Shown here: piece by piece, positions 16,092 to 24,398 of the stretch
How the letters are laid out: each line of letters starts with the position of its first letter
Position numbering within the stretch: the stretch's first letter is position 1
Assembly: GCA_965140765.1 (NCBI GenBank)
Contig: OZ223307.1
Coordinates: forward strand, 62,001-126,000
DNA: 64,000 bases
From: Sunxiuqinia sp963678245
Lineage (GTDB): Bacteria; Bacteroidota; Bacteroidia; Bacteroidales; Prolixibacteraceae
Direction: 5' to 3'
Position numbers and translations under genes: made by a program
The notes under the pieces: model-generated
Databases searched by the model: none
What the model was told of the DNA's origin: nothing
Seen by the model: only the letters and a program-made list of their open reading frames with translations

Positions 16092-17450
16092 TCAGATCTC
16101 AATTCCGTATTGTTTAATTTTGTTATAAAGTGTTTTGCGGTCAATTTTTAAGAGGCGAGCAGCTTTCGACTTATTAAAGCCTGCTTCTTCAATAGTTCGA
16201 ATAATTAATTGTTTTTCAAATTCTGATGATGCATCTTTCAATTTAGACTCACCAATCTCCACAGCACCATTATTCCCTGATTGATGAGAAGGATAAACAA
16301 GTTCCTGTGGCAAGCAATCCTTTGTGATCAGATTTTCGGATGCCATCAAGGTTGCTCGCTTAACCACATTTTTCAACTCCCGCAAATTCCCATGCCAAGC
16401 GTATTGTTGCAAAATAGTTTCGACATCCGGGCTAAATCCTTCGATCGTTAACCCAAGCTCTTCATTTGACGCTTTAAGGAAGCTGTTCGCAAAAAACAGA
16501 ATATCATTAGTACGCTCACGCATCGGAGGTAGACTGATTTTAAATTCATTTACCCGATGGTATAAATCTTCGCGAAATGTACTCTGATTTACTTCATCTA
16601 GCAAATCATCATTTGTTGCTGTAATAATACGAACATCAACTTTTGTCGTTTTATTTTCACCAACCCGAAACACCGTACGTTCCTGCAAAACACGTAAGAG
16701 TCGCACCTGAATATCATAGCTAAGGTTACCAATTTCATCAAGAAATAGAGTTCCGCCATTCGCTTGTTGAAAAACGCCTTCTTTATCACGAACAGCCCCG
16801 GTAAAAGATCCTTTTACATGACCAAAAAGCTCACTATTTGCTAAGTCTTTGGGAATAGCACCACAGTCGAGAGCAACAAACGGCTTGTCTCCCCGCTTAC
16901 TGTGCTGATGAATAAAACGAGCAACATATTCTTTTCCTGTTCCTGTTTCCCCTTGAATCAGCACAGACATATTCGTTGGAGCAACACGCCTGGAAAGATT
17001 TATCACGGACCGCATCTTTTCACTCTTTCCCATCAGAAAATCCCCGTCTGTATATATATGACTTTGTACTTTTCTCTTTTTCGGCGACTCCCCTTTTAAT
17101 TTCTTTTCAATTAGTGATCGAATTTCTTCCTGTTGAAGAGGTTTTGTTATGTAATCCTCAGCTCCCATTTTCATCAATTTCACCGCTTGTCGTACGTCAG
17201 CATAAGCAGTAATAATAATAACAATGGTTGAAGGTGACACTGCTTTTATTTTTTGCAACAACTCCATGCCGTCAGTATCAGGCAAACGGAAATCGCACAG
17301 CACTAAATCAAATTTTGCACGTTTGATAATCTCCATGCCGCTTTGCCCCGAGAAAGCCGTTTCAGTAGTATATCCATCACTGGCTAGCTGTTTCTTTAGT
17401 ATCTCGCAAATAAAAGTATCATCGTCGATGATCAATATCTTATTTCCCAT
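16092..17450 (-). CDS. Sigma54-dependent response regulator (NtrC/AtoC type)
   Basis: This 452-residue regulator has three domains. The receiver (1-120) has acidic pair DDD at 9-11, phospho-acceptor D53 and the KP motif ITKPLQ. The AAA+ sigma54-activating domain (about 140-375) shows Walker A GETGTGKEY, Walker B LFLDEIGN and the sigma-contact loop GSFTGA (214-219). The C-terminus is a Fis-type helix-turn-helix (NKSKAARLLKIDRKTLYNKI, about 428-447). The contact loop is normally GAFTGA; Ala to Ser at 215 is a deviation. The partner is most likely the hybrid kinase 47 bases upstream on the same strand. Targets are unknown; the neighbouring stress cluster is a candidate. Confidence 0.93.
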   Translation of the reverse strand: MGNKILIIDDDTFICEILKKQLASDGYTTETAFSGQSGMEIIKRAKFDLVLCDFRLPDTDGMELLQKIKAVSPSTIVIIITAYADVRQAVKLMKMGAEDYITKPLQQEEIRSLIEKKLKGESPKKRKVQSHIYTDGDFLMGKSEKMRSVINLSRRVAPTNMSVLIQGETGTGKEYVARFIHQHSKRGDKPFVALDCGAIPKDLANSELFGHVKGSFTGAVRDKEGVFQQANGGTLFLDEIGNLSYDIQVRLLRVLQERTVFRVGENKTTKVDVRIITATNDDLLDEVNQSTFREDLYHRVNEFKISLPPMRERTNDILFFANSFLKASNEELGLTIEGFSPDVETILQQYAWHGNLRELKNVVKRATLMASENLITKDCLPQELVYPSHQSGNNGAVEIGESKLKDASSEFEKQLIIRTIEEAGFNKSKAARLLKIDRKTLYNKIKQYGIEI

Positions 17451-17497
17451 ATCTTTTTGATAGTTCTTATTTTTAATTTCATTCGATTGATATCCGG

Positions 17498-19921
17498 CTA
17501 CAATTTAGCATTTTCTGCTCGCTTTATCACTTCATTCACCAAAAGTACAACATCTTTACATAGTGATGGTACATCATCGAATTCCTCTGACCGCAGCGCC
17601 AAATCCTCTAAATGCTTTAGTTTTTCAACAACCCGTGCCAGACTAAAATACGTAAACGAAGGAATTCCTTTATGCGCAATTTCTCCCACTGCCTTCCAAT
17701 CTTCCTTGCTGAGTGCTAATTCTAAATTTTCAAGCATCACTGTTGTATTTTTCAAAAAAGTATCAATCATTTTATTGAAAAACATTTTGTCGCCATTTGC
17801 AGTAACCCATAAATTGTGTGTATCAAAATCCAGTTGATCTTCGTTTCCTGCCTCTTGTTTAACGACCATTTCCTCCGGCTCTTCTAACACTCCGGTCGAT
17901 GATCCTAATTTCAACACATTGCAAATTTTGTTGTACAAATCATGCTCTTTAAAAGGCTTTAAAACATACCCATCAAACCCTTCGTCCATATATCTTTTTA
18001 CATCGCTCTTAACAACATTTGCCGTAACAGCCAAAGCCTTGATTTTATAGTTTGGGTTCAACTTATTTTTTCTAACTTCTTGGATCACCTCAACTCCAGT
18101 CAATTTTGGCATGTGAATATCCAACAAAATAATATCATAACGAGTTGCCAACAAATTGTCCAATGCTTCCTCTCCATTTCTTGCCAGTTTAAAATCGGCT
18201 TCCCAGTTAGTCAAAACCGTTTCAGCAAGTAAAAGATTATACTCATCATCGTCTGCAAATAATATTTTCTTTCCTTGCAACAGATTTTCTTTTAAAAAGA
18301 AATGTGTTTCATTGTCCAATGCTTCTTTTCCGGTAGCTTTCTTAAAAGGAATGGTGAAATGAAATAAACTTCCTTTCCCTTCTTCACTATTCACTCGAAT
18401 ATTGCCATCCATCAGTTCGACCATCTTCTTACAGATGGTAAGTCCCAACCCAACACCTTTTCTTTTTTTATCCGGCTGAGAAGAAGACTGCGTAAATTCA
18501 TCAAATATACTGGGTAACAGATCAGCCGCAATTCCAACTCCGGTGTCTTCCACTTCAAAACGAACACAAACCTCATCGGGACCACCTTTCTGAAGCAAAC
18601 AACGCAAGTCGACACGACCTTCGTCGGTATACTTCAAAGCATTGGATACCAAATTGATAATCACTTGTCGAATTCGAAATGGATCACCAACTATCGTCTC
18701 CGGAATTTCAGGATCAATATAAATGAAAAATTGAAGTCTTTTTTCATTAGCCCGAATGATAAACGAATTGTATATAACATTCAATATTCGAGTCAAACTG
18801 AAGGGAATCTCATCAATAAAAACCTTCCCCATTCCTAACTTAAATAAGACTAGAATTTCATTGACCAGCGAAAGCAAATGCTCTGAAGAATCATTTATCA
18901 AGCGAACAAACTTTTCTTGTTTCTTATTAAGCTGGGTATTATTTAACTGTTCTGAAAAACCAACAATGGCGTTCAGTGGAGTACGAATTTCGTGACTCAT
19001 GCTAGCCAGGAAAGTTGACTTCGCTTTTTCGGCTTCCTGAGCATCATTTTTAGCTTTCTTAAGCCTTAGTTCAATCTCTTTATCTTTAGTAACATTCTGA
19101 ACAATAGCTGTTCCACCAACTACTTGATCATTAAAATTGCCAACCGGAGTCGCCCAAATGTAGTATACCTGATCTTCAATGCGTATTTCTCCGTCAGCCA
19201 TCTCCCCATTTAAAGCCTTATGGTAAAAAGGGAATAGTCGCTTACTCACTTTTTCATCAAAAGCCTCGAAAAGCGTTTTCCCAGCGAAATAGCTATTTGT
19301 TAATCCGAAACGTTCTTTCTCTCTTCCTCCAGCAAGTACGTAACGATACTCTTTATCAAACAAATAGACATCTATCCCTGGCAAATTTTCGATCACAATC
19401 TGCTGGTAATCTTTGATGTCAGACAATGTAGTGTTCGCGAAATTAACTCCTGCTAAGATCAACTCCTCCCCCGCTTTTTCAGAAATAAGCTCCAAACATA
19501 TTGTAGCAGACAGAGGAATTTCTTGTGCCGAATGAATGATCGTCTCAAGCTCTTGATTTTTTCTGGTTTCAATCAGTCGTTTAACTTGTTCCGAAAACAA
19601 TTCAGAATCCTCAATTTTCAGTAAGTCGGTCACTTCGAGTTTTTCATTTTTCTCAGGGTAAAAAAGGTGATCAAAAATCCCCGTGTACTTGTATACTTTA
19701 AAAGAAGAGTCGAAAATAAAAATGGCCTCATGTCTTTCTGCTTCATGGCGCTTTACATCACCATACAAGGGGTTTCCCAACTTTGTAGATTTTATCTTGC
19801 TGCTTAACAAGTCTAGCAATTCATCCATTCCCATTAAAGAATCCACATCAATATCACCATCTTCAATATGGTTTATAATTTGAGCAATTTCCTGTATTTG
19901 ATTTTCCAGTCTTTTTTTCAT
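17498..19921 (-). CDS. Hybrid histidine kinase (PAS-HisKA-HATPase-REC-Hpt)
   Basis: An 807-residue cytoplasmic sensor without membrane helices. An N-terminal coiled region (1-60) leads into PAS-like segments (about 65-160 and 170-290; NLPGIDVYLFDKEYRYVLAGG). Then come HisKA with H310 in MSHEIRTPLNAIVGF, the ATPase (NLVSNALKYTDEG, DTGVGI, GVGLGLTICKKMVELM), a receiver (phospho-acceptor D601 in LLDIHMPKLTGVE) and a C-terminal Hpt domain (H750 in IAHKGIPSFTYF). All parts for a His-Asp-His-Asp relay are present, the last Asp being D53 of the regulator encoded next. The start at ATG 19921 is preferred over an upstream TTG (19969). The lack of membrane segments points to a cytoplasmic signal. Confidence 0.92.
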   Translation of the reverse strand: MKKRLENQIQEIAQIINHIEDGDIDVDSLMGMDELLDLLSSKIKSTKLGNPLYGDVKRHEAERHEAIFIFDSSFKVYKYTGIFDHLFYPEKNEKLEVTDLLKIEDSELFSEQVKRLIETRKNQELETIIHSAQEIPLSATICLELISEKAGEELILAGVNFANTTLSDIKDYQQIVIENLPGIDVYLFDKEYRYVLAGGREKERFGLTNSYFAGKTLFEAFDEKVSKRLFPFYHKALNGEMADGEIRIEDQVYYIWATPVGNFNDQVVGGTAIVQNVTKDKEIELRLKKAKNDAQEAEKAKSTFLASMSHEIRTPLNAIVGFSEQLNNTQLNKKQEKFVRLINDSSEHLLSLVNEILVLFKLGMGKVFIDEIPFSLTRILNVIYNSFIIRANEKRLQFFIYIDPEIPETIVGDPFRIRQVIINLVSNALKYTDEGRVDLRCLLQKGGPDEVCVRFEVEDTGVGIAADLLPSIFDEFTQSSSQPDKKRKGVGLGLTICKKMVELMDGNIRVNSEEGKGSLFHFTIPFKKATGKEALDNETHFFLKENLLQGKKILFADDDEYNLLLAETVLTNWEADFKLARNGEEALDNLLATRYDIILLDIHMPKLTGVEVIQEVRKNKLNPNYKIKALAVTANVVKSDVKRYMDEGFDGYVLKPFKEHDLYNKICNVLKLGSSTGVLEEPEEMVVKQEAGNEDQLDFDTHNLWVTANGDKMFFNKMIDTFLKNTTVMLENLELALSKEDWKAVGEIAHKGIPSFTYFSLARVVEKLKHLEDLALRSEEFDDVPSLCKDVVLLVNEVIKRAENAKL

Positions 19922-20030
19922 TAAATGATATATTGGGATCACTGTTTTTTTTATAAAAACATACTTCAATCCAAGTTTTAGATTATGAAAGAACTACTTA
20001 TCAACTTGCAAAGTTCTTTTTTTAATGTAA

Positions 20031-20063
20031 CAATATAAATTTATATTGCAAAAAAAGCAATAT
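20031..20063. promoter_or_regulatory. Overlapping perfect palindromes between hybrid kinase and porin
   Basis: CAATATAAATTTATATTG (20031-20048) is an uninterrupted 18-base palindrome. Its right half is also the left arm of a second dyad, ATATTGC-A7-GCAATAT (20043-20063). The CAATAT/ATATTG unit thus occurs three times in 33 bases. It lies 110 bases upstream of the kinase start and about 170 upstream of the porin start. Regulatory use is inference. Confidence 0.4.
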
Positions 20064-20153
20064 GCAGAATACTTTAGATGATTAATCAGATACCATTTCA
20101 TTGAAATTTCGCGTTACTCAGCAACAGTTTAGATGAAAAAAGTAGAGAATGTC

Positions 20154-20167
20154 TTGTGACGTCACAA
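20154..20167. promoter_or_regulatory. Perfect 14-base palindrome TTGTGACGTCACAA
   Basis: An uninterrupted palindrome 65 bases before the porin ATG, with GTGAC/GTCAC half-sites like those of CRP/FNR-family or bZIP-like dimers. The spacing differs from the enteric CRP site (no 6-base spacer). The most likely use is a regulator site for the porin gene; the protein is unknown. Confidence 0.45.
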
Positions 20168-20216
20168 AAATGTACCTTTTTAACAATTAAAATTCAATCG
20201 GACTTTGACTTTTAAC

Positions 20217-20224
20217 TATATTTG
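20217..20224 (+). promoter_or_regulatory. TAnnTTTG box very close to the porin start
   Basis: TATATTTG matches the -7 consensus but ends only seven bases before ATG 20232, so a transcript from it would have almost no leader. Either the message is nearly leaderless or the true box is TACCTTTT at 20173-20180 (one mismatch). Confidence 0.3.
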
Positions 20225-20231
20225 CCGCGGC

Positions 20232-22208
20232 ATGTTTCAAAAAATACAGTTAACCATATTAATTGTCCTCGGAGGATTTACGCTGCTTTTTGCTCAGGGC
20301 AACCTGAATAATTTTGGGGGCTTTAATGCAGAGAGCACTCTCCCTGACGATGGAAGAAATGACAGCATTCAATCTGATCCGCATGACAAGAATAAACCGA
20401 TCGTTTCGCACATACACAGCTGGAAACTAAAAAATAACGGGGCATCAACCGAAGAAGTGGAGGTTGATACAACCCTTAATTTTTTTCATAACTATAATCC
20501 AATATTTCAGAAAAGTATAAGCAATACCTTTACCGGGAATTTTGGAGGAGCCTATCAATCCAACAACTTTTTCAAACGTGAAGGGGATTCGGATTTTTAT
20601 TTTTACCGGGCTTTTGATTTATATACTAAGCTACCAGACGACATCAGGTATTTCAATACCACAACCCCGTATACAATTTTAGATTACAGCCAAAGTGAGA
20701 ATCAAAACACGCAGAACGAAACGCGCTTCAACGCTTTTCATTCTCAAAACATCAATAGAGATTTTAACGCTACTTTTTTTTACGATCAATCAAAGGCTAC
20801 CGGGCAGTATGAATACCAGGAAAATAAACATCATTCCATTGCTCTTTATTCCAGTTATGAATCAGACAAATTTAATTCTCATTTTAACCTGATATTTAAT
20901 CGGCTAGAAAATGAAGAAAATGGAGGTTTAGCGGATGGCAATATTGATTTAAACAAGTATGATGAGACCGATAACTATATCGTCAATTTGAATCAAGCCA
21001 AATATACGCTCAGAAATAACACGTTCTTTTGGAACAGTGAATACCGCTTGGGGAAGTACAAGGAAGTTGAAGATACACTTGGTTTCATTACCGATGAATT
21101 TATTCCCCGTACCGGATTCTTTTATCAGGTAGAATACTCAGGGAATCAAAAAACATATACAGACGATGAAGCCAATCTGGATTTTTATCGAAACACTTAT
21201 ATTGACTCAACAGCGACAAATGACACAATCGGTTATAATCGGTTAACCAATTTATTTCAACTTAAATTTTACGAAGCACCAGATCGAAAATACACATTTA
21301 GTAAGCGGGCTTTTGTTGGTCACGACCTGATCAGAATAAAAATGCCTTTAGATACAACACTGCAAAAACACAAGCACAGCAACACGTTTGTTGGCGGCGG
21401 AATATCCAGAGAGGAAGGGGTATTTTGGAAATGGGGAGCACAAGGGAAATTTTACCTGACAGGATATCGCTCAGGACAAACCGAGCTCAGTGCATATATT
21501 TATAAGCCTATTAAAATCGGCAATGACACAACCAGCTTGAAAGTATCAGGAGAGTTAAATACAATTACTCCTGACTATTTCGAGCAACGCTTTAACTCGA
21601 ACCACTATCAATGGAGTAATCGTTTCAAAAATATCAACGAAATGATTATAAAAGGTGAGATTCACTCACAAAAACGCAAGTTGACTTTAGGAGCAAACTA
21701 TGCCTTAATTGGGAATTATATCTATAACGATTCAGTTGCCACCCCACAGCAAGGTGGCCGAGAAATGTTGGTATTGTCTGCTTATCTGAATAAAACGATT
21801 GAATCTGACCACTGGCTTTTGAGAGGTCAAATTTTATGGCAGAATGCAAATCAGGAGGAATACCTGCATCTACCAGACTTTAGCGGATATTTGAGCATCA
21901 GCTATAAAACAATCATATCGAAAGTGTTGTACACCCAAATTGGCGCTGACGTTCGCTACAACACCGAGTTCTATGCTGATAGATACGATGCTCCTACGGG
22001 AAGATTCTATTGGCAAGATCAAGAAAAAATTGGTAACTTCCCGTTTGTAGATGCACATGTAAACCTCAAACTGAAACGTACCCGGCTATTTTTTCAATGG
22101 TTAAACGCAGCTTCGGATATGCTTGACAGTGGATTCTGGACCGCACCGAACTATCCGTTTTTCCGCAGAACGTTCAGGCTTGGAGTGTCATGGACCTTCT
22201 ACGATTAG
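20232..22208 (+). CDS. Putative outer-membrane porin (Porin_10-like family)
   Basis: This 658-residue secreted protein has a signal peptide (FQKIQLTILIVLGGFTLLFAQ) and a long barrel rich in Tyr, Phe, Asn and alternating strands (FSKRAFVGHDLIRIKM, WLLRGQILWQNANQ, RLFFQWLNAASDML). The order and the N-terminal region (HIHSWKL...DTTLNFFHNYNPIFQKSISNTFTGNFGGAYQSN) match the putative porin family common in Bacteroidota. It should span the outer membrane; transported compounds are not known. The start at ATG 20232 places the signal peptide first. It precedes the MltF-like gene by 27 bases, so both may be co-transcribed. The strong palindrome 20154-20167 lies just upstream. Confidence 0.82.
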   Translation: MFQKIQLTILIVLGGFTLLFAQGNLNNFGGFNAESTLPDDGRNDSIQSDPHDKNKPIVSHIHSWKLKNNGASTEEVEVDTTLNFFHNYNPIFQKSISNTFTGNFGGAYQSNNFFKREGDSDFYFYRAFDLYTKLPDDIRYFNTTTPYTILDYSQSENQNTQNETRFNAFHSQNINRDFNATFFYDQSKATGQYEYQENKHHSIALYSSYESDKFNSHFNLIFNRLENEENGGLADGNIDLNKYDETDNYIVNLNQAKYTLRNNTFFWNSEYRLGKYKEVEDTLGFITDEFIPRTGFFYQVEYSGNQKTYTDDEANLDFYRNTYIDSTATNDTIGYNRLTNLFQLKFYEAPDRKYTFSKRAFVGHDLIRIKMPLDTTLQKHKHSNTFVGGGISREEGVFWKWGAQGKFYLTGYRSGQTELSAYIYKPIKIGNDTTSLKVSGELNTITPDYFEQRFNSNHYQWSNRFKNINEMIIKGEIHSQKRKLTLGANYALIGNYIYNDSVATPQQGGREMLVLSAYLNKTIESDHWLLRGQILWQNANQEEYLHLPDFSGYLSISYKTIISKVLYTQIGADVRYNTEFYADRYDAPTGRFYWQDQEKIGNFPFVDAHVNLKLKRTRLFFQWLNAASDMLDSGFWTAPNYPFFRRTFRLGVSWTFYD

Positions 22209-22235
22209 TTTAGTTAGCCAACTTTTATTTATTGC

Positions 22236-23669
22236 ATGAGAAATAAAAAGATCTACATCCAAATTTTATCATTCATCGCAATCCTTATTTTCTTTTCGTG
22301 TAGTTCCGACTCTGAAAACAAAAAAGAAAAAGTCTCTCTCAAAAACAGCGAGCTTTCCCGCATCATGAATTCAGGCCGTTTGAAAGCTATTGTCGATTAT
22401 AATTCCACCAATTATTTCGTTTACCGGGGAAAGCCAATGGGGTTCAAATATGAGCTACTACAACACCTTGCGGACGACATGGGACTCGAACTGGAAATAT
22501 CGGTGAGCAATAACCTTGAGGAAACCTTTGATGGGCTGAACAAGAAAAAATACGACTTGGTAGCTAAAAACCTGACGGTAACAAAAAGAAGGAATGAAAC
22601 CATAAAGTTTACAGAGCCGCTGGAACAAACCCGGCAAGTGCTTGTGCAACGAAAGCCGGAAAACTGGCAGCGAATGACCAGACAAGCAATTGAAGATTCG
22701 CTCATCAGAAACCAGCTAGATTTAGCCAAAAAGGAAATACATGTTCAAAAGAACACGGCATATTATCGAAGGTTGGTCAACCTTTCAGACGAAATTGGGG
22801 AAGAAATTACAATTGTTGAAGATTCAATTTATGGTGTTGAGCAGTTGATTGCCATGGTAGCCAAAGGAGATATTGACTTTACAGTAAGCGATGAAAATGT
22901 AGCAAAAGTGAATCAAACATACTACCCAAACCTCGACATTAAAACACCAATTAGCTTTCCGCAAAATATAGCTTGGGCAGTACGAAACGACGCAGGCGAA
23001 TGGCTAAAATACCTAAATACCTGGATCCGAAATTTTAAAGAGACAGTCACCTACGCCATTCTTTACGACAAGTATTTTGAAAATATTCGCTCACGAACAA
23101 TGGTAAATAGCACATACCACTCGATTGGTGGTGGCCAAATTTCACCATTTGATGACCTGATTAAGGAAGCTGCCGACAAGGCTAATTTAGATTGGCGATT
23201 GCTGGCGGCTATTATTTATCGGGAATCCAGATTTGACCCATATGCTGAATCATGGGCAGGAGCATATGGACTAATGCAAATTATGCCGGAATCTGCGGAC
23301 CTGTTCCGAATAAATGAATATGAAGAACCAATTCAAAATATAAAAGTTGGAGTACGACTCTTAAAATGGCTTGACAAGAATCTGAAACCAGACGTTCCAG
23401 ACTCTGTTCAACGGGTTAAATTTGTACTGGCCTCATATAATGTAGGACTTGGCCATATTAAAGACGCCCAACGACTAGCAACTAAATATGACAAAGATCC
23501 GGCGATTTGGGATGACAATGTTGACTTTTTTCTGCTCAATAAATCGGCGTCAAAATATTATAAAGATCCCGTTGTTCGATGGGGGTATTGTCGCGGCGAA
23601 GAACCTTACAATTACGTAAACCGGGTACTAACAACTTATCGAGACTACAAGAACATTATTGAAAAGTAA
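22236..23669 (+). CDS. mltF: MltF-like membrane-bound lytic transglycosylase
   Basis: A 477-residue lipoprotein: signal peptide ending in FIAILIFFSCSS, with the lipidated Cys at about 22. Residues about 45-285 are a solute-binding type 3 domain (SRIMNSGRLKAIVDYNSTNYFVYRGKPMGFKYELL, LVAKNLTVTKRR). Residues about 300-470 are a lytic transglycosylase domain with the SLT motifs AAIIYRESRFDP (catalytic Glu), GAYGLMQIMPESA and LASYNVGLGHI. It cuts peptidoglycan glycan strands to form 1,6-anhydro ends; in MltF the binding domain modulates activity on sensing peptides. The last 14 bases overlap the convergent Nudix gene. Confidence 0.92.
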   Translation: MRNKKIYIQILSFIAILIFFSCSSDSENKKEKVSLKNSELSRIMNSGRLKAIVDYNSTNYFVYRGKPMGFKYELLQHLADDMGLELEISVSNNLEETFDGLNKKKYDLVAKNLTVTKRRNETIKFTEPLEQTRQVLVQRKPENWQRMTRQAIEDSLIRNQLDLAKKEIHVQKNTAYYRRLVNLSDEIGEEITIVEDSIYGVEQLIAMVAKGDIDFTVSDENVAKVNQTYYPNLDIKTPISFPQNIAWAVRNDAGEWLKYLNTWIRNFKETVTYAILYDKYFENIRSRTMVNSTYHSIGGGQISPFDDLIKEAADKANLDWRLLAAIIYRESRFDPYAESWAGAYGLMQIMPESADLFRINEYEEPIQNIKVGVRLLKWLDKNLKPDVPDSVQRVKFVLASYNVGLGHIKDAQRLATKYDKDPAIWDDNVDFFLLNKSASKYYKDPVVRWGYCRGEEPYNYVNRVLTTYRDYKNIIEK

Positions 23670-24291
23670 AATCCCCTTTTTTCGCAAGCTCTAAGAATTC
23701 GGACAAAATCATGGCCGTTGCTCCCCAAACCTCATATCCCTCAAATGGATAATATGGCACAGTTAATCTTCCGCGAATGGTATCCATTTCTGTGAAACTG
23801 ATTTTTTCATTCTGAACAAAATCTTGCAGTGGAAACAGGATCAACTTTTCAGCTTCATCTTTATTAAGCACAAAATGAGGCTTATAACCCATCCACCCAA
23901 CATATGGGAAAATAGAATACCCACTTACCGGAATGTGTAACTCCGACAACACTCCCAATAAACGAACATCGGCTGGTGATATCCCCACCTCTTCTTGAGC
24001 CTCTCGAACAGCGGTCAATTCAGGACTTTCGCCCACTTCAACCTTTCCTCCCGGGAAACTAATCTGTCCCGGATGATGTTTCATATTCGGATTGCGTCGA
24101 GTTAAACAGGTATAAATCTTCTCTTTATACGGGAACAACAACAACAGCACGCTGCTATACTTAATTTCACCTGATTCTTCAAAATTCATTTTTAGTTGTC
24201 GCCCCGGAGGCAACATCTTTTCGTGTGCCTTTTCCCCTGGCAAATCAGCCTGAAGTAATTGCTCAATATGTTGTATAAAATTAGTGTACAT
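23656..24291 (-). CDS. Nudix hydrolase, CoA pyrophosphatase type
   Basis: A 211-residue Nudix protein. The Nudix box is GGKVEVGESPEL...REAQEEVGI (about 80-102). The preceding LTRRNPNMKHHPGQISFPGG contains the segment typical of the CoA/acyl-CoA pyrophosphatase (NudL/PCD1) group. It would hydrolyse CoA or related dinucleotides to 3',5'-ADP and phosphopantetheine. Length is normal. The gene is convergent with mltF and overlaps its end by 14 bases. A plain AT hairpin without T-tract (24310-24332) lies upstream. Confidence 0.88.
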   Translation of the reverse strand: MYTNFIQHIEQLLQADLPGEKAHEKMLPPGRQLKMNFEESGEIKYSSVLLLLFPYKEKIYTCLTRRNPNMKHHPGQISFPGGKVEVGESPELTAVREAQEEVGISPADVRLLGVLSELHIPVSGYSIFPYVGWMGYKPHFVLNKDEAEKLILFPLQDFVQNEKISFTEMDTIRGRLTVPYYPFEGYEVWGATAMILSEFLELAKKGDFTFQ

Positions 24292-24309
24292 CTATATTTA
24301 TAATAATCA

Positions 24310-24332
24310 TTAAAGCTTTAAAAAAGCTTTAA
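24310..24332. other. AT-rich hairpin between LolE-like and Nudix genes
   Basis: TTAAAGCTT (24310-24318) and AAGCTTTAA (24324-24332) form a 9-bp stem with a 5-base loop. No T-tract follows on either strand, so a terminator role for the LolE-like gene is uncertain. Confidence 0.35.
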
Positions 24333-24398
24333 CAATCTCCAATTTATCAATTTATGACCCCGGTGACGATAGATTCAAAAAAGTGCTAGTCAAATCAA

